A DNA stretch of 64,000 nucleotides, taken from contig CAKXHL010000003.1 in NCBI GenBank assembly GCA_934875375.1, positions 62,001 to 126,000 on the forward strand, given 5' to 3'. A program made the position numbers and the translations under genes. Below the pieces are notes generated by a model. It did no database searches, was not told where the DNA came from, and worked only from the letters and a program-made list of their open reading frames with translations. Source of the stretch: an uncultured bacterium (GTDB lineage: Bacteria > Bacillota > Clostridia > Oscillospirales > Ruminococcaceae). Of this stretch, positions 35,371 to 43,756 are shown one piece after another (within the stretch, counting starts at the first letter, position 1; every line of letters begins with the position of its first letter).

Positions 35371-36281
35371 TTATTGAGAAATCTGAAGCAGTCCGGCCAG
35401 CTTGTGATAAATCTGTGTATTGTCGTAATATCCTTCAAACATGCCGCTACCCTCTCCCTGGGCAAAAACCGCCACCGGCAAACCGGTATGAGCGTAGGAG
35501 GAAAAGTGAATGCCGGATTTATTGTTGAGCAGATGAGTGATGGTCACAGAAATGGGTTCATAGGAACCATAGAGGACATATTCTTCCTGTGTCGGCTCCG
35601 TATCGCTGGGACTCATGGTTTTCTGGTAAGCTGCTTCCAGCAGGCCGTATTCATAATCAGTCAGTACCAGCTTGGAATCCTCCGTCGCCTCCGGGTCATT
35701 GGGAGCCATCAGACCAAAAAGCGCCTTGACATGCTGCATCACGGTCTCGAAAGAGGTATTCTCTTCCACGTATTTGGTCACATAATCACTGTCATATTTG
35801 GCGTAAGAAATCTTCTGGTTTTCCAGGTTGTCCAGATACGTGTCGTAATCGGTACCGGCGTATCCAATGGTCAGGCCGCCGGTCTCGTGGTCTCCGGTTA
35901 CAAGAATCAGCGTTTCATCGGGGTGCTGTTCGTAAAATTTCAACGTCTCATCCACTGCGTCAGCCAAAGCCACTGTGTCGGCAATGGTGGATCCGGCTAC
36001 CGGGAACTGCATAAAGTTCAGCGCCTGAGAACCGTTCAGAATCCCCTCTCCGTCCTCGGCTAGCGCGCCCAGATAGTCTGCTGCAGCCTGAAACTGAGGG
36101 TAGTTCATACCGTCTCCGATGAACAGAAATACATATTTGAGCTGTTTTTCCACGGCAGGTTTCTGCTGCGTCTGAGAAACCGCATCTGTTGCAGCGGATG
36201 ACACAACGGGCGTTTGCTGGCAGCCTGCGAACAATCCGTAGCACAGCATCAATGCCAGCACAAGTGCACACATTTTTTCAT
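35371..36281 (-). pseudogene. Alkaline phosphatase lipoprotein with internal deletion
   Basis: A secreted phosphomonoesterase family member. Present are a signal region with lipobox LFAGC, the first metal site FLFIGDGMNYPQ, and the C-terminal metal site VTGDHETGG. Family members are about 500-550 residues; here FPVAGST (about residue 95, near 35988) jumps straight to IADTVALADAVDETLKFY, so the middle with the nucleophile motif (DSASTAT type) is gone in frame. The best ribosome site (GGAGG) serves ATG 36281 followed by six A, which puts it out of frame; seven A would restore MKKMCALVLAL. Both lesions indicate an inactive gene. Confidence 0.83.
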
Positions 36282-36561
36282 CTTCGTTCCTCCAAAATTT
36301 ACTTTTCGTGTTTCCACGGCTTTCATTTTACCCGGCACATGTAAACTGCTCCATCACTTTCCTGTAAAACTCCCGTCAAAAGCTCGTCACAAAAGAAGTT
36401 TTTTAGTAGAAAAAAGAGGAAAAAGGCCCCCTTTTGCGCAGAAAAATCTTATTTTTTCTCGGTTTTTGTTCCCATTTTCCACCCTCTCCCCTGCGCAGCA
36501 TTGGTTTTTTTCTCCTTGTACGTTATAATAAAAGTAAATTTACACCAGGGAGGACAATGTT

Positions 36562-39500
36562 TTGTATATTGCGGATCTGCATATCCATTCCAAATACTCC
36601 CGGGCCACCAGCCGAGATTGCGACACCGCCCATCTGGATTTTTGGGCACGGCGAAAAGGCATTCAGCTTTTGGGTACTGGGGACTTTACCCATTCCGCTT
36701 GGCGAGCCGAACTGGCAGAAAAGCTGATTCCTGCCGAAGACGGGCTGTATCGCCTGCGGGACGATGCACGTCTGCCGGATTCTTTCTGCCAGACAGCAGC
36801 CGCACCGCGGTTTGTTCTGTCCGGGGAAATCAGTTCCATCTACAAAAAAGGCGGCCGAACCCGCAAGGTTCACAATGTAATTCTGCTGCCCTCTCTGGAG
36901 GATGCCCAAGCCCTCGCCCACCGGCTGGAAGCCATCGGCAATATCCATTCGGATGGGCGTCCCATCCTTGGGCTGGACAGCCGGGATTTGCTGGAAATTA
37001 CGCTGGATGCCTGCCCTCAGGCGGTATTTATCCCCGCCCATATCTGGACGCCGCATTTCTCTATGTTCGGGGCTTTTTCCGGCTTTGACACGGTGGAAGA
37101 ATGTTTTGGCGACCTGTCCGGATACATCCACGCGGTGGAAACCGGCCTTTCCTCCGACCCTCCTATGAACTGGCGGGTGTCGGCTCTGGACCGCTTCACC
37201 CTGGTTTCCAACTCCGATGCGCATTCCCCCGCCAAGCTAGGGCGGGAAGCCAATCTGTTGGACACGGACCTCTCCTACCCAGCGCTGGCCAAAGCCCTTC
37301 AAACCGGCAAAGGCTTTGCCGGAACGGTAGAATTTTTTCCGGAGGAGGGGAAGTACCATTTAGATGGGCATCGTTCCTGCGGATGCCGCCTGACGCCGGC
37401 ACAGACCGCCGCCTACGGCGGCCGCTGCCCAGTCTGCGGCAAAAAAATCACCATCGGCGTACAGCATCGGGTAGAAGAACTGGCCGACCGGCCGGGGGGC
37501 TCTCAGCCCCAGGGGGCTAAACCGTTTGAAAGTCTCGCCCCATTACCGGAAGTCATCGCCGCTTCCACCGGGCAGCCTGCCGCCGGAAAAAAAGTCGGTC
37601 AGCAGTATGAGTCCCTGCTGGCCGATCTAGGACCGGAATTTTACATTCTGCGCCAGGCACCACTGGAAGAAATACACCGGGCGGCAGGCCCCTGCGTAGC
37701 AGAAGGCATCCGCCGTCTCCGGAACGGACAGGTTCGGCGAATTCCCGGTTACGACGGAGAATACGGACAAATCCTGCTGCTAAGCCCTTCGGAAATTCAA
37801 GCGCTGGAGGGACAGACCTCTTTGTTCGGGGTTTCCGGTCCGACTGCTCCGGCGGACCCTTTCCCGCCGAAACCGCAGAAAATGCCGACCGCTGCGGCGC
37901 GAAAAGAAGAGGCTCGCCCTCAAAAAGAAAAGCTGAACCCGCAGCAGCAAGCAGCCGTATGCGCAGAGGAACCCATTGTGGCGGTAATCGCCGGACCGGG
38001 TACCGGAAAAACCAAAACGCTGGTTTCCCGCATTGCCTATCTGGTGGAAGAGCGGGGCATAAAGCCCTCCCAAATCACTGCTGTAACTTTTACCAACCAA
38101 GCTGCCGCCGAAATGCGCGGGCGGTTGGAGCAGCGGCTGGGAGGAAAACGGGCGGTACGCGGCATGACCATTGGTACCTTTCACTCCATCTGCCTGGCAT
38201 TGCTGGGACAGGTCTCTCTTATCGGCGGGCCGGACGCGGTGCAGTTGGCTTCTCAAATCATACAAAGCCGGGGGTTGTCCCTGTCTCCCCTCCGTTTTTT
38301 GCAGGAGATTTCTCGGATCAAAAACGGTGGAGAGCCGGATACCTCTCTGCTGGAAGAAGGCGCGTTTTCAGACTATGAAGTGCTCTTAGAACAAAAAGGA
38401 GCTCTGGACTTCGACGACCTGCTTTTGTGCGCACTGGAAAGCGAGGTCGGCTACGGACGGCATTTTTCTCATCTGCTGGTGGACGAATTTCAGGATATCA
38501 ACGACCTGCAGTACCGTCTGATCCGCCATTGGAACCGTGGCGGGCAGGGGCTATTTGTCATCGGGGATCCGGATCAGGCAATCTACGGCTTTCGAGGTGC
38601 CGGCTCCGACTGTTTTGCCCGACTGAAAAAAGATTTGCCTGACCTTCGGGAAATCCGGCTGGTACAAAATTACCGCAGTACTCCTCAGATTTTGTCCACG
38701 GCACTATGCGCCATCGCGCCTAACCCGGGGCCTGTCCGTACCCTGCTGCCCAACCGCCCTGCCGGGAAACCGGTTCGCTTGATGGAAGCAGCGGGAGATT
38801 TTGCCGAGGGCATTGCCATTGCACGGGAAATCGCCCAGATGACCGGCGGCCTTGGCATGCTGGAGGTACATCGCAACGACCGGCAGGATACGGTGCGTTC
38901 CTTTTCGGAGATTGCCGTTCTCTGCCGCACCCACCGACAGGCACAGCTGGTGGAAAAATGTCTGCGGCACGATAGCATCCCCTGCGTGGTCGCCGGGCGG
39001 GAGGATTATCTTGCCGACGATGAAGTACGCGGAACGCTGGGCTTTTTCGGATGGCTGCTGCATGAGCAGGACACATTGGCTTTAGAAAATGCGCTTCGTT
39101 TGATCTGGCACTGCCCCGCCGATGTCGTACAGCAGGCGATTCAAGCGGTTCGCCGGGCAAAAATAAGAGACATCGACATGCTGCGGGCCGATACGTCAGC
39201 CTATCCGCACCTTATTCCCTGCTGGGACACAGCGCAAGACTTTCTGCCTCTGGTGTCAAAGGAAAAACCTCGCCGCCTGTTGGAACGCTGGCAGGGAGAA
39301 AGTCCCATTTCATCCTCCATGGAAAAGTTGCAAAACGCCGCGGTATTTTGGGATGACATGGCTTCTTTCCATCAAGCTCTGCTGCTGGGACGGGAGGGAG
39401 ATCTTCGCCGGGCGGCGGGAAAGACGTACGCTTCCGGCGCTGTGCGTGTGATGACACTGCACGCCGCCAAAGGACTGGAGTTTCCCGTTGTCTTTTTGTG

Positions 39501-39726
39501 CGGTGTCAAGGAAGGGAGCATTCCGTTGGAATCTTCCAAGGGAAAATCTGATTTGCAAGAGGAGCGCCGGCTGTTTTTCGTCGGGATTACCCGCGCCCGG
39601 GAAGAATTGATTCTGACTGTTCCCGGCAAGCCTTCTGTCTTTTTGTCTGATTTGCCTGCCGCCGAAATCTTGCGGGAAAAAGCCGCTGCTCGTCCGGTGC
39701 AGGCGGAACAGCTCAGCCTGTTTTGA
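36562..39726 (+). CDS. Endonuclease Q-like PHP nuclease fused to UvrD-type helicase
   Basis: 1054 residues, TTG start eight bases after GGGAGG; the only nearby ATG is out of frame. Residues 1-230 are a PHP phosphoesterase with metal motifs HIHSKYS, GTGDFTH, GEISSIYKKGG, HIWTPHF and SNSDAHS. A zinc knuckle (C273-x-C275, C289-x2-C292) and a coil region follow to about 415, the plan of endonuclease Q, which nicks DNA 5' of deaminated bases. Residues 455-1030 are a superfamily 1A helicase: GPGTGKTK, DEFQDIND, GDPDQAIYGFRG, QNYRST, TLHAAKGLEF, ITRARE. QTSLF (418-422) and the terminal QLSLF match sliding-clamp binding motifs. Likely repair of deaminated DNA coupled to unwinding; activity inferred. 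Confidence 0.9.
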   Translation: MYIADLHIHSKYSRATSRDCDTAHLDFWARRKGIQLLGTGDFTHSAWRAELAEKLIPAEDGLYRLRDDARLPDSFCQTAAAPRFVLSGEISSIYKKGGRTRKVHNVILLPSLEDAQALAHRLEAIGNIHSDGRPILGLDSRDLLEITLDACPQAVFIPAHIWTPHFSMFGAFSGFDTVEECFGDLSGYIHAVETGLSSDPPMNWRVSALDRFTLVSNSDAHSPAKLGREANLLDTDLSYPALAKALQTGKGFAGTVEFFPEEGKYHLDGHRSCGCRLTPAQTAAYGGRCPVCGKKITIGVQHRVEELADRPGGSQPQGAKPFESLAPLPEVIAASTGQPAAGKKVGQQYESLLADLGPEFYILRQAPLEEIHRAAGPCVAEGIRRLRNGQVRRIPGYDGEYGQILLLSPSEIQALEGQTSLFGVSGPTAPADPFPPKPQKMPTAAARKEEARPQKEKLNPQQQAAVCAEEPIVAVIAGPGTGKTKTLVSRIAYLVEERGIKPSQITAVTFTNQAAAEMRGRLEQRLGGKRAVRGMTIGTFHSICLALLGQVSLIGGPDAVQLASQIIQSRGLSLSPLRFLQEISRIKNGGEPDTSLLEEGAFSDYEVLLEQKGALDFDDLLLCALESEVGYGRHFSHLLVDEFQDINDLQYRLIRHWNRGGQGLFVIGDPDQAIYGFRGAGSDCFARLKKDLPDLREIRLVQNYRSTPQILSTALCAIAPNPGPVRTLLPNRPAGKPVRLMEAAGDFAEGIAIAREIAQMTGGLGMLEVHRNDRQDTVRSFSEIAVLCRTHRQAQLVEKCLRHDSIPCVVAGREDYLADDEVRGTLGFFGWLLHEQDTLALENALRLIWHCPADVVQQAIQAVRRAKIRDIDMLRADTSAYPHLIPCWDTAQDFLPLVSKEKPRRLLERWQGESPISSSMEKLQNAAVFWDDMASFHQALLLGREGDLRRAAGKTYASGAVRVMTLHAAKGLEFPVVFLCGVKEGSIPLESSKGKSDLQEERRLFFVGITRAREELILTVPGKPSVFLSDLPAAEILREKAAARPVQAEQLSLF

Positions 39727-39816
39727 AGGTTCATGCGGCGATCCAGATATTAAAACCGCCGTCCTACCAAACACCAAAAGAGCACAAAAGCAAGGATTTT
39801 TAAGAGAAAACATGAT

Positions 39817-39846
39817 AAAAGCCCCGTCAAAACGACTGGGCTTTTA
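39817..39846 (+). terminator. Terminator after the nuclease-helicase gene
   Basis: AAAAGCCC/GGGCTTTT stem with a 13-base loop containing CGTC/GACG-like inner pairing. The rest of 39727-40035 shows no gene. Confidence 0.65.
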
Positions 39847-40035
39847 AGGATTCCTGAACACTTTAAAACCTGTTATCCAGCGGTCAGCCGAATGCCTTGG
39901 CCGCTTTTCCCATCGGGGGTAACAGAAGGTTTTCAGCGTGCAAGCGGAAAAACCAATGTCAAAAAAGGACAAAACTCTCTATAAAAAATCGCGGTATATA
40001 GGTCTCTGCTTGCAGAAACTTACATGCCGCGATTT

Positions 40036-40110
40036 TGGTACGCCTGATAGGAATCGAACCTACGCACCCGGCTCCGGAGGCCGGTGCTCTATCCACTGAG
40101 CTACAGGCGC
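40036..40110 (-). tRNA. tRNA-Arg (CCG)
   Basis: 75 bases including CCA. Acceptor GCGCCTG/CAGGCGT, anticodon loop CTCCGGA giving CCG, and T loop GGTTCGATTCC. Divergent from tRNA-Leu. Confidence 0.96.
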
Positions 40111-40270
40111 ATATGAAATGGTACAGTTTAGTATATCACATTTTTTCCAAAAAGCAAAGCACTTTTTTGAAAAAGTAAAAAAACTTTTTTCAAAAAAATC
40201 ATTGACATTCCCTGTAATGGATGATATAATCGCATACGTTGACACAAACCGCCATTTAAAAATGTGATAT

Positions 40271-40357
40271 GCGGGTATGGCGGAATTGGCAGACGCGTTA
40301 GATTCAGGTTCTAATGGTCGCAAGGCTGTGCAGGTTCAAGTCCTGTTACCCGCACCA
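40271..40357 (+). tRNA. tRNA-Leu (CAG)
   Basis: 87 bases including CCA, with the long variable arm of leucine tRNAs (TGGTCGCAAGGCTGT). Acceptor GCGGGTA/TACCCGC, anticodon loop TTCAGGT giving CAG, and T loop GTTCAAGTC. Confidence 0.97.
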
Positions 40358-40358
40358 T

Positions 40359-40404
40359 ATCGAGTGTTCATAACGGATTTGATGTTATGAACACTCGATT
40401 TTTT
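40359..40404 (+). terminator. Terminator of tRNA-Leu
   Basis: ATCGAGTGTTCATAAC and its perfect complement (40384-40399), 16 base pairs, then T residues. It begins one base after CCA. Confidence 0.9.
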
Positions 40405-40446
40405 ATGCTTCTTTTGGAGAGCAGGCATTTCGCCTGCTCTCCTTCG

Positions 40447-40700
40447 TTATGCGGGGATATATTCCACGGCCACGCCCTGCCTTGTTTCGGAGATATAATG
40501 GCTTGTCAGAGGCGCTGCCGGGATGTCGATGTACCCCACAAAGCGGTAGTGAATTGCGATTCGCTGTGTTCTACTTTTTCCGACGCCCTGCGTTTCGTAC
40601 ACTTCGATATGGTCAATAAGCTCCCGCAACAGCGGTGCGGTCAGCTCGTCCATCTGCATAAACTTTCGGATGGCAGCGATAAACTTGTCCTTAACACAGC
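40447..40700 (-). pseudogene. Large serine recombinase, C-terminal remnant
   Basis: Minus-strand frame KDKFIAAIRKFMQMDELTAPLLRELIDHIEVYE and onward, ending GVAVEYIPA. The pattern (start of ELTxxLLxxLIDxIEVYE, then RxxRIxIHYRFVG) is the C-terminal DUF4368-type end of Tn4451/TnpX-like serine recombinases. The catalytic and zinc-ribbon parts are absent; the frame opens into non-coding sequence at about 40710. It probably marks a lost mobilisable element near tRNA-Leu. Confidence 0.72.
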
Positions 40701-41056
40701 ACGGTAATCAAGTCATTGTTTCGGATATTTGATTGACGATTTGTGACGGCTTCACTCCGTCTTTTATGTTTTTCATTTTTTGTTATGGTTTCTATTTTTA
40801 ACGCCCAAATAAAGCAATTGGAAATCGTATCACCTATGATCAGCTGTTTTCAAATCGATCGTCTGATTGGATGCCCGATTTTTATAAAATGGCTTTACCC
40901 CTTGATATGTAAATGATGAGATAGAAAAAATCAAACGTTTTTTGCATCATATCCGTCTCTGATACCCCCGCTGGCAATCGGCTCTTGTTCTTTTAAGCCA
41001 TCCTTGCTATAATGGAAATGATATTCTTAATTCTTTCAGCCAAAGGAGTGTTTGGA
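40701..41056. other. Gene-free stretch
   Basis: AT-rich, no gene, tRNA or clear terminator seen. It follows the recombinase remnant and precedes the PH-like gene; probable scar of an excised or decayed element plus the promoter of the next unit. Confidence 0.45.
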
Positions 41057-41461
41057 ATGGAACCGATGAAAAATCAGCTTTGGACCGATAAACCCCACAA
41101 TTTTCTGGGACTTGCCATCAACTTTACAAGGTACATCATCACATCGGAGAAATTTATTACCCGCAAAGGCTTTTTGAATATTCACGAAGACGAGATTATG
41201 CTCTATCGAATCACTGACAAAAAGCTTGCTCTGCCCATTACGCAACGGATTTTTGGATGCGGCACCATTACGCTGCACGCCAAGGACAGTGACACTCCTA
41301 CCAAGGAACTCAAGGCTATCCGGAATCCACGCGCCGTGCTGGAGCTTTTGGACAACACCATTGAACAAGCCCGTCAAGCCAATTATGTGCAGGGGCGCGA
41401 CATGGTCGGCGCCCTTAACCGGGATCCCTGCGGTGATGAGAATGAATGCGATTTTGAATAA
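41057..41461 (+). CDS. Bacterial PH-like domain protein
   Basis: 134 residues from ATG 41057 (MEPMKNQLWTDKPHN), GGAG eight bases upstream. Residues 25-110 look like the bPH_2 (YdbS-type) domain: FTRYIITSEKFITRKGFLNIHEDEIMLYRITD, then TITLHAKDSDTPTKELKAIRNPRAVLELL. No membrane segment, so cytosolic. The acidic tail CGDENECDFE is distinctive. Precedes the MATE gene by 36 bases on the same strand. Exact role unknown. Confidence 0.75.
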   Translation: MEPMKNQLWTDKPHNFLGLAINFTRYIITSEKFITRKGFLNIHEDEIMLYRITDKKLALPITQRIFGCGTITLHAKDSDTPTKELKAIRNPRAVLELLDNTIEQARQANYVQGRDMVGALNRDPCGDENECDFE

Positions 41462-41497
41462 TTCAATTACTCTACCCTGTGAAAGGAAGGGATCTGA

Positions 41498-42895
41498 TTG
41501 AAAAAAAGTTCCCAGGCGGATTTTGGCACCGGGAGTATCGGTAAACTGCTGTTCACTATGGCAGTCCCGGCCATCACCGCCCAGATTATCAACCTTCTGT
41601 ATAATATTGTGGACCGTATGTATATCGGTCATATTCCCGTTATTGGCGCCACCGCTTTAACCGGTGTGGGCGTGACCTTTCCAATTATCACGCTGATCAC
41701 CGCTTTCAGTTCTCTGATCGGCATGGGCGGCGCGGCACGAGCCGCCATTTTTATGGGCCGCCAGGATAATAATATGGCGGAGGAAATTCTCGGCAACTGC
41801 TGTGCGGCGTTGGTCTGCATTTCAGTAGTGCTCACCACTGTCATCCTATTTTTTTGTGAGCCGCTGCTAATGGCTTTCGGCGCCAGCGCCGACACCATTG
41901 GCTATGCCACCGGTTATCTTCGTATTTACACAGCCGGTACCATTTTTGTGCAGATTGTTATGGGCCTTAATATGTTCATCACTTCTCAGGGATTTGCACA
42001 GGTGGGAATGAAAACTACCATCATCGGCGCTGTGTGCAATATCGTTTTAGATCCTGTTTTTATCTTTCTGTTTGATATGGGCGTACAGGGCGCCGCATTG
42101 GCGACCATCATTTCTCAAGCGGTCTCCGCCGTTTGGGTCTTGGTGTTTTTAACCGGTAAAAAAACGATTCTGCGCATCCGCCTTTCCCGGTTGCGCTTGA
42201 ACCCCAAAATTATCGGTCCGGTGTTGGCGCTGGGAGTTTCCCCTTTTATCATGCAGTCCACGGAAAGCCTGCTGTCCATTTGCTTCAACACCCAGCTGCA
42301 GCGGTTTGGCGGCGATCTGGCAGTAGGCGCTATGGCCATTTTGACCAGCGTAATGCAATTCGGTATGTTGCCGTTAATGGGGCTTACCCAAGGTGCACAG
42401 CCTATTATCAGCTATAACTTCGGCGCTCGCACTGCCGACCGGGTGAAAAAAGCTTTTCAGCTTCTGTTGGTCTGCTGCATGATTTTTACCTTTGTCCTTT
42501 GGGCCGGCTGTATGTTGGTTCCCAAAGCCTTTATCCTGATTTTCAGCTCTGATTCGGCGCTAACGGAAATCTCAGTCTGGGCAATGCGCATCTATATGGG
42601 TACTTTTCTGTTTTTTGGCGCGCAAATCGCCTGTCAGCAAACCTTTATTGCACTGGGGCAAGCAGCCGTTTCCCTGTTTTTGGCATTGCTTCGTAAAGTA
42701 ATTCTGCTGATTCCGCTTATTTTTATCCTGCCGCTGTTCTTCTCAGATCAGGTGTTCGCCGTCTTTTTGGCAGAGCCGATAGCCGATTTTCTGGCGGTTT
42801 TGGTCACGGTGCTGATGTTCACCTTCCGTTTCCGCAAAATTCTAGCCGGTCTACGGCTGAACTCTGCCGCAGCCAATCCGGCGGAGAAAGCATAG
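41498..42895 (+). CDS. MATE family multidrug efflux transporter
   Basis: 465 residues with about 12 membrane segments in two homologous halves. N terminus GSIGKLLFTMAVPAITAQIINLLYNIVDRMYIGHI is typical of clostridial MATE (NorM/MepA-like) proteins, and the second half begins FIMQSTESLLSICFNTQLQ with MGLTQGAQPIISYNFGA. Exports cationic drugs or metabolites with Na+ or H+; substrate unknown. The start is TTG at 41498, seven bases after AAGGAAGG. Confidence 0.94.
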   Translation: MKKSSQADFGTGSIGKLLFTMAVPAITAQIINLLYNIVDRMYIGHIPVIGATALTGVGVTFPIITLITAFSSLIGMGGAARAAIFMGRQDNNMAEEILGNCCAALVCISVVLTTVILFFCEPLLMAFGASADTIGYATGYLRIYTAGTIFVQIVMGLNMFITSQGFAQVGMKTTIIGAVCNIVLDPVFIFLFDMGVQGAALATIISQAVSAVWVLVFLTGKKTILRIRLSRLRLNPKIIGPVLALGVSPFIMQSTESLLSICFNTQLQRFGGDLAVGAMAILTSVMQFGMLPLMGLTQGAQPIISYNFGARTADRVKKAFQLLLVCCMIFTFVLWAGCMLVPKAFILIFSSDSALTEISVWAMRIYMGTFLFFGAQIACQQTFIALGQAAVSLFLALLRKVILLIPLIFILPLFFSDQVFAVFLAEPIADFLAVLVTVLMFTFRFRKILAGLRLNSAAANPAEKA

Positions 42896-42906
42896 CCATT
42901 CTTTTC

Positions 42907-42931
42907 AAGCGGCGCCGCGGCGCCGCTTTCT
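42907..42931 (+). terminator. Terminator of the MATE gene
   Basis: AAGCGGCGCC/GGCGCCGCTT GC-rich stem, then TTCTT. Confidence 0.75.
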
Positions 42932-42957
42932 TAATGCTTTCTTAATGCCCTTTCGCA

Positions 42958-42986
42958 TTGTTTTTCTATGCTGAGGCGTGTATAAT
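42958..42986 (+). promoter_or_regulatory. Promoter of the trkA-trkA operon
   Basis: TTGTTT (42958-42963), 17-base spacer, TATAAT (42981-42986). It predicts a leader of about 120 bases before the first trkA gene. Confidence 0.75.
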
Positions 42987-43056
42987 AATGTTGCCGGTCA
43001 AAAAGACAAGTCTGCCCTGTTTCGCCGTTACTTTTCAAAAAGCTAATCCGGGCAAA

Positions 43057-43094
43057 ACTGGGATACCGCCATCAGCTGCGGCAGTCTTTTTTAT
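43057..43094 (+). promoter_or_regulatory. Terminator-like hairpin in the trkA leader
   Basis: ACTG and CCGC (separated by a GGATA bulge) pair with GCGG and CAGT; CTTTTTTATTTT follows directly, about 20 bases before the SD. TGCCC (43013-43017) can pair with GGGCA (43050-43054). Leader plus terminator suggests attenuation or a riboswitch; no known class is recognised (not the c-di-AMP ydaO consensus). Confidence 0.5.
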
Positions 43095-43115
43095 TTTATC
43101 GGCTCGGAGGATACT

Positions 43116-43733
43116 ATGAATATTTTGATTGTTGGCTGTGGCAAAGTCGGATCTATGCTGGCATCTGAGCTGGATCGGATGGGGCACGATGTGGCGGTAC
43201 TGGATCGGGAGGAAGCCCATTTCACATTGCTGGATTCGGATTTTTCAGGCTATACCATCAGCGGTGTACCCATCGACCAGGATGTGCTCAAGCGCGCCGG
43301 CATTGAGGGTTGCGACGCCATTCTGGCCATGACCGAGGATGACAACGTCAATATTATGGTCTGCCAAATGGCTAAGGATATTTTTCACACCAAGACGGTG
43401 CTGGCCCGTATTTTTGACCCAAAACGGGAAAAGATTTTCTCCACCTTTAATATCCGTACCATCAGCCCTACCAACCTTACGGTAGACATGGTGCTGTCGG
43501 CCCTATCCGGAACCTACGAGGCGCGGCATACAGTAATCGGCAATGCCGTTCTTTCTTATTACACCGTCTATCCGCAGAAAGAATGGATTGGCCGGTATTT
43601 AAAGGATCTGCGCGTGACTGACACCCATTTGCTGGGGACTTTGCATCTCAACGGAGATTTTACCCTGATTCAAAACGATCAGGAAACACTCCGCCCCGGT
43701 GATCTGCTGGTTGCCGCCCGTATCATTGATTAA
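43116..43733 (+). CDS. Potassium transport regulatory subunit, TrkA-like (first)
   Basis: 205 residues. RCK_N Rossmann domain (residues 1-120) with nucleotide site MNILIVGCGKVGSMLASEL and acidic DREEAHF, then a TrkA_C domain (about 135-205) which in relatives binds c-di-AMP. Gates a Trk/Ktr potassium channel; the membrane subunit is not in the window. Start ATG 43116 is preceded by GGAGG. The second trkA follows 23 bases later, so the pair probably forms a heteromeric ring. Confidence 0.92.
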   Translation: MNILIVGCGKVGSMLASELDRMGHDVAVLDREEAHFTLLDSDFSGYTISGVPIDQDVLKRAGIEGCDAILAMTEDDNVNIMVCQMAKDIFHTKTVLARIFDPKREKIFSTFNIRTISPTNLTVDMVLSALSGTYEARHTVIGNAVLSYYTVYPQKEWIGRYLKDLRVTDTHLLGTLHLNGDFTLIQNDQETLRPGDLLVAARIID

Positions 43734-43756
43734 ACTTGAAAAATGGAGTTACTGCT

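Noticed and set aside
42988..43119. A 43-codon open frame starting ATG at 42988 and ending TGA overlapping the first trkA start
   Set aside because: Its ATG lies two bases after the -10 box, upstream of the probable transcription start, and there is no ribosome site; the codons show no coding pattern. I treat the region as a structured leader.
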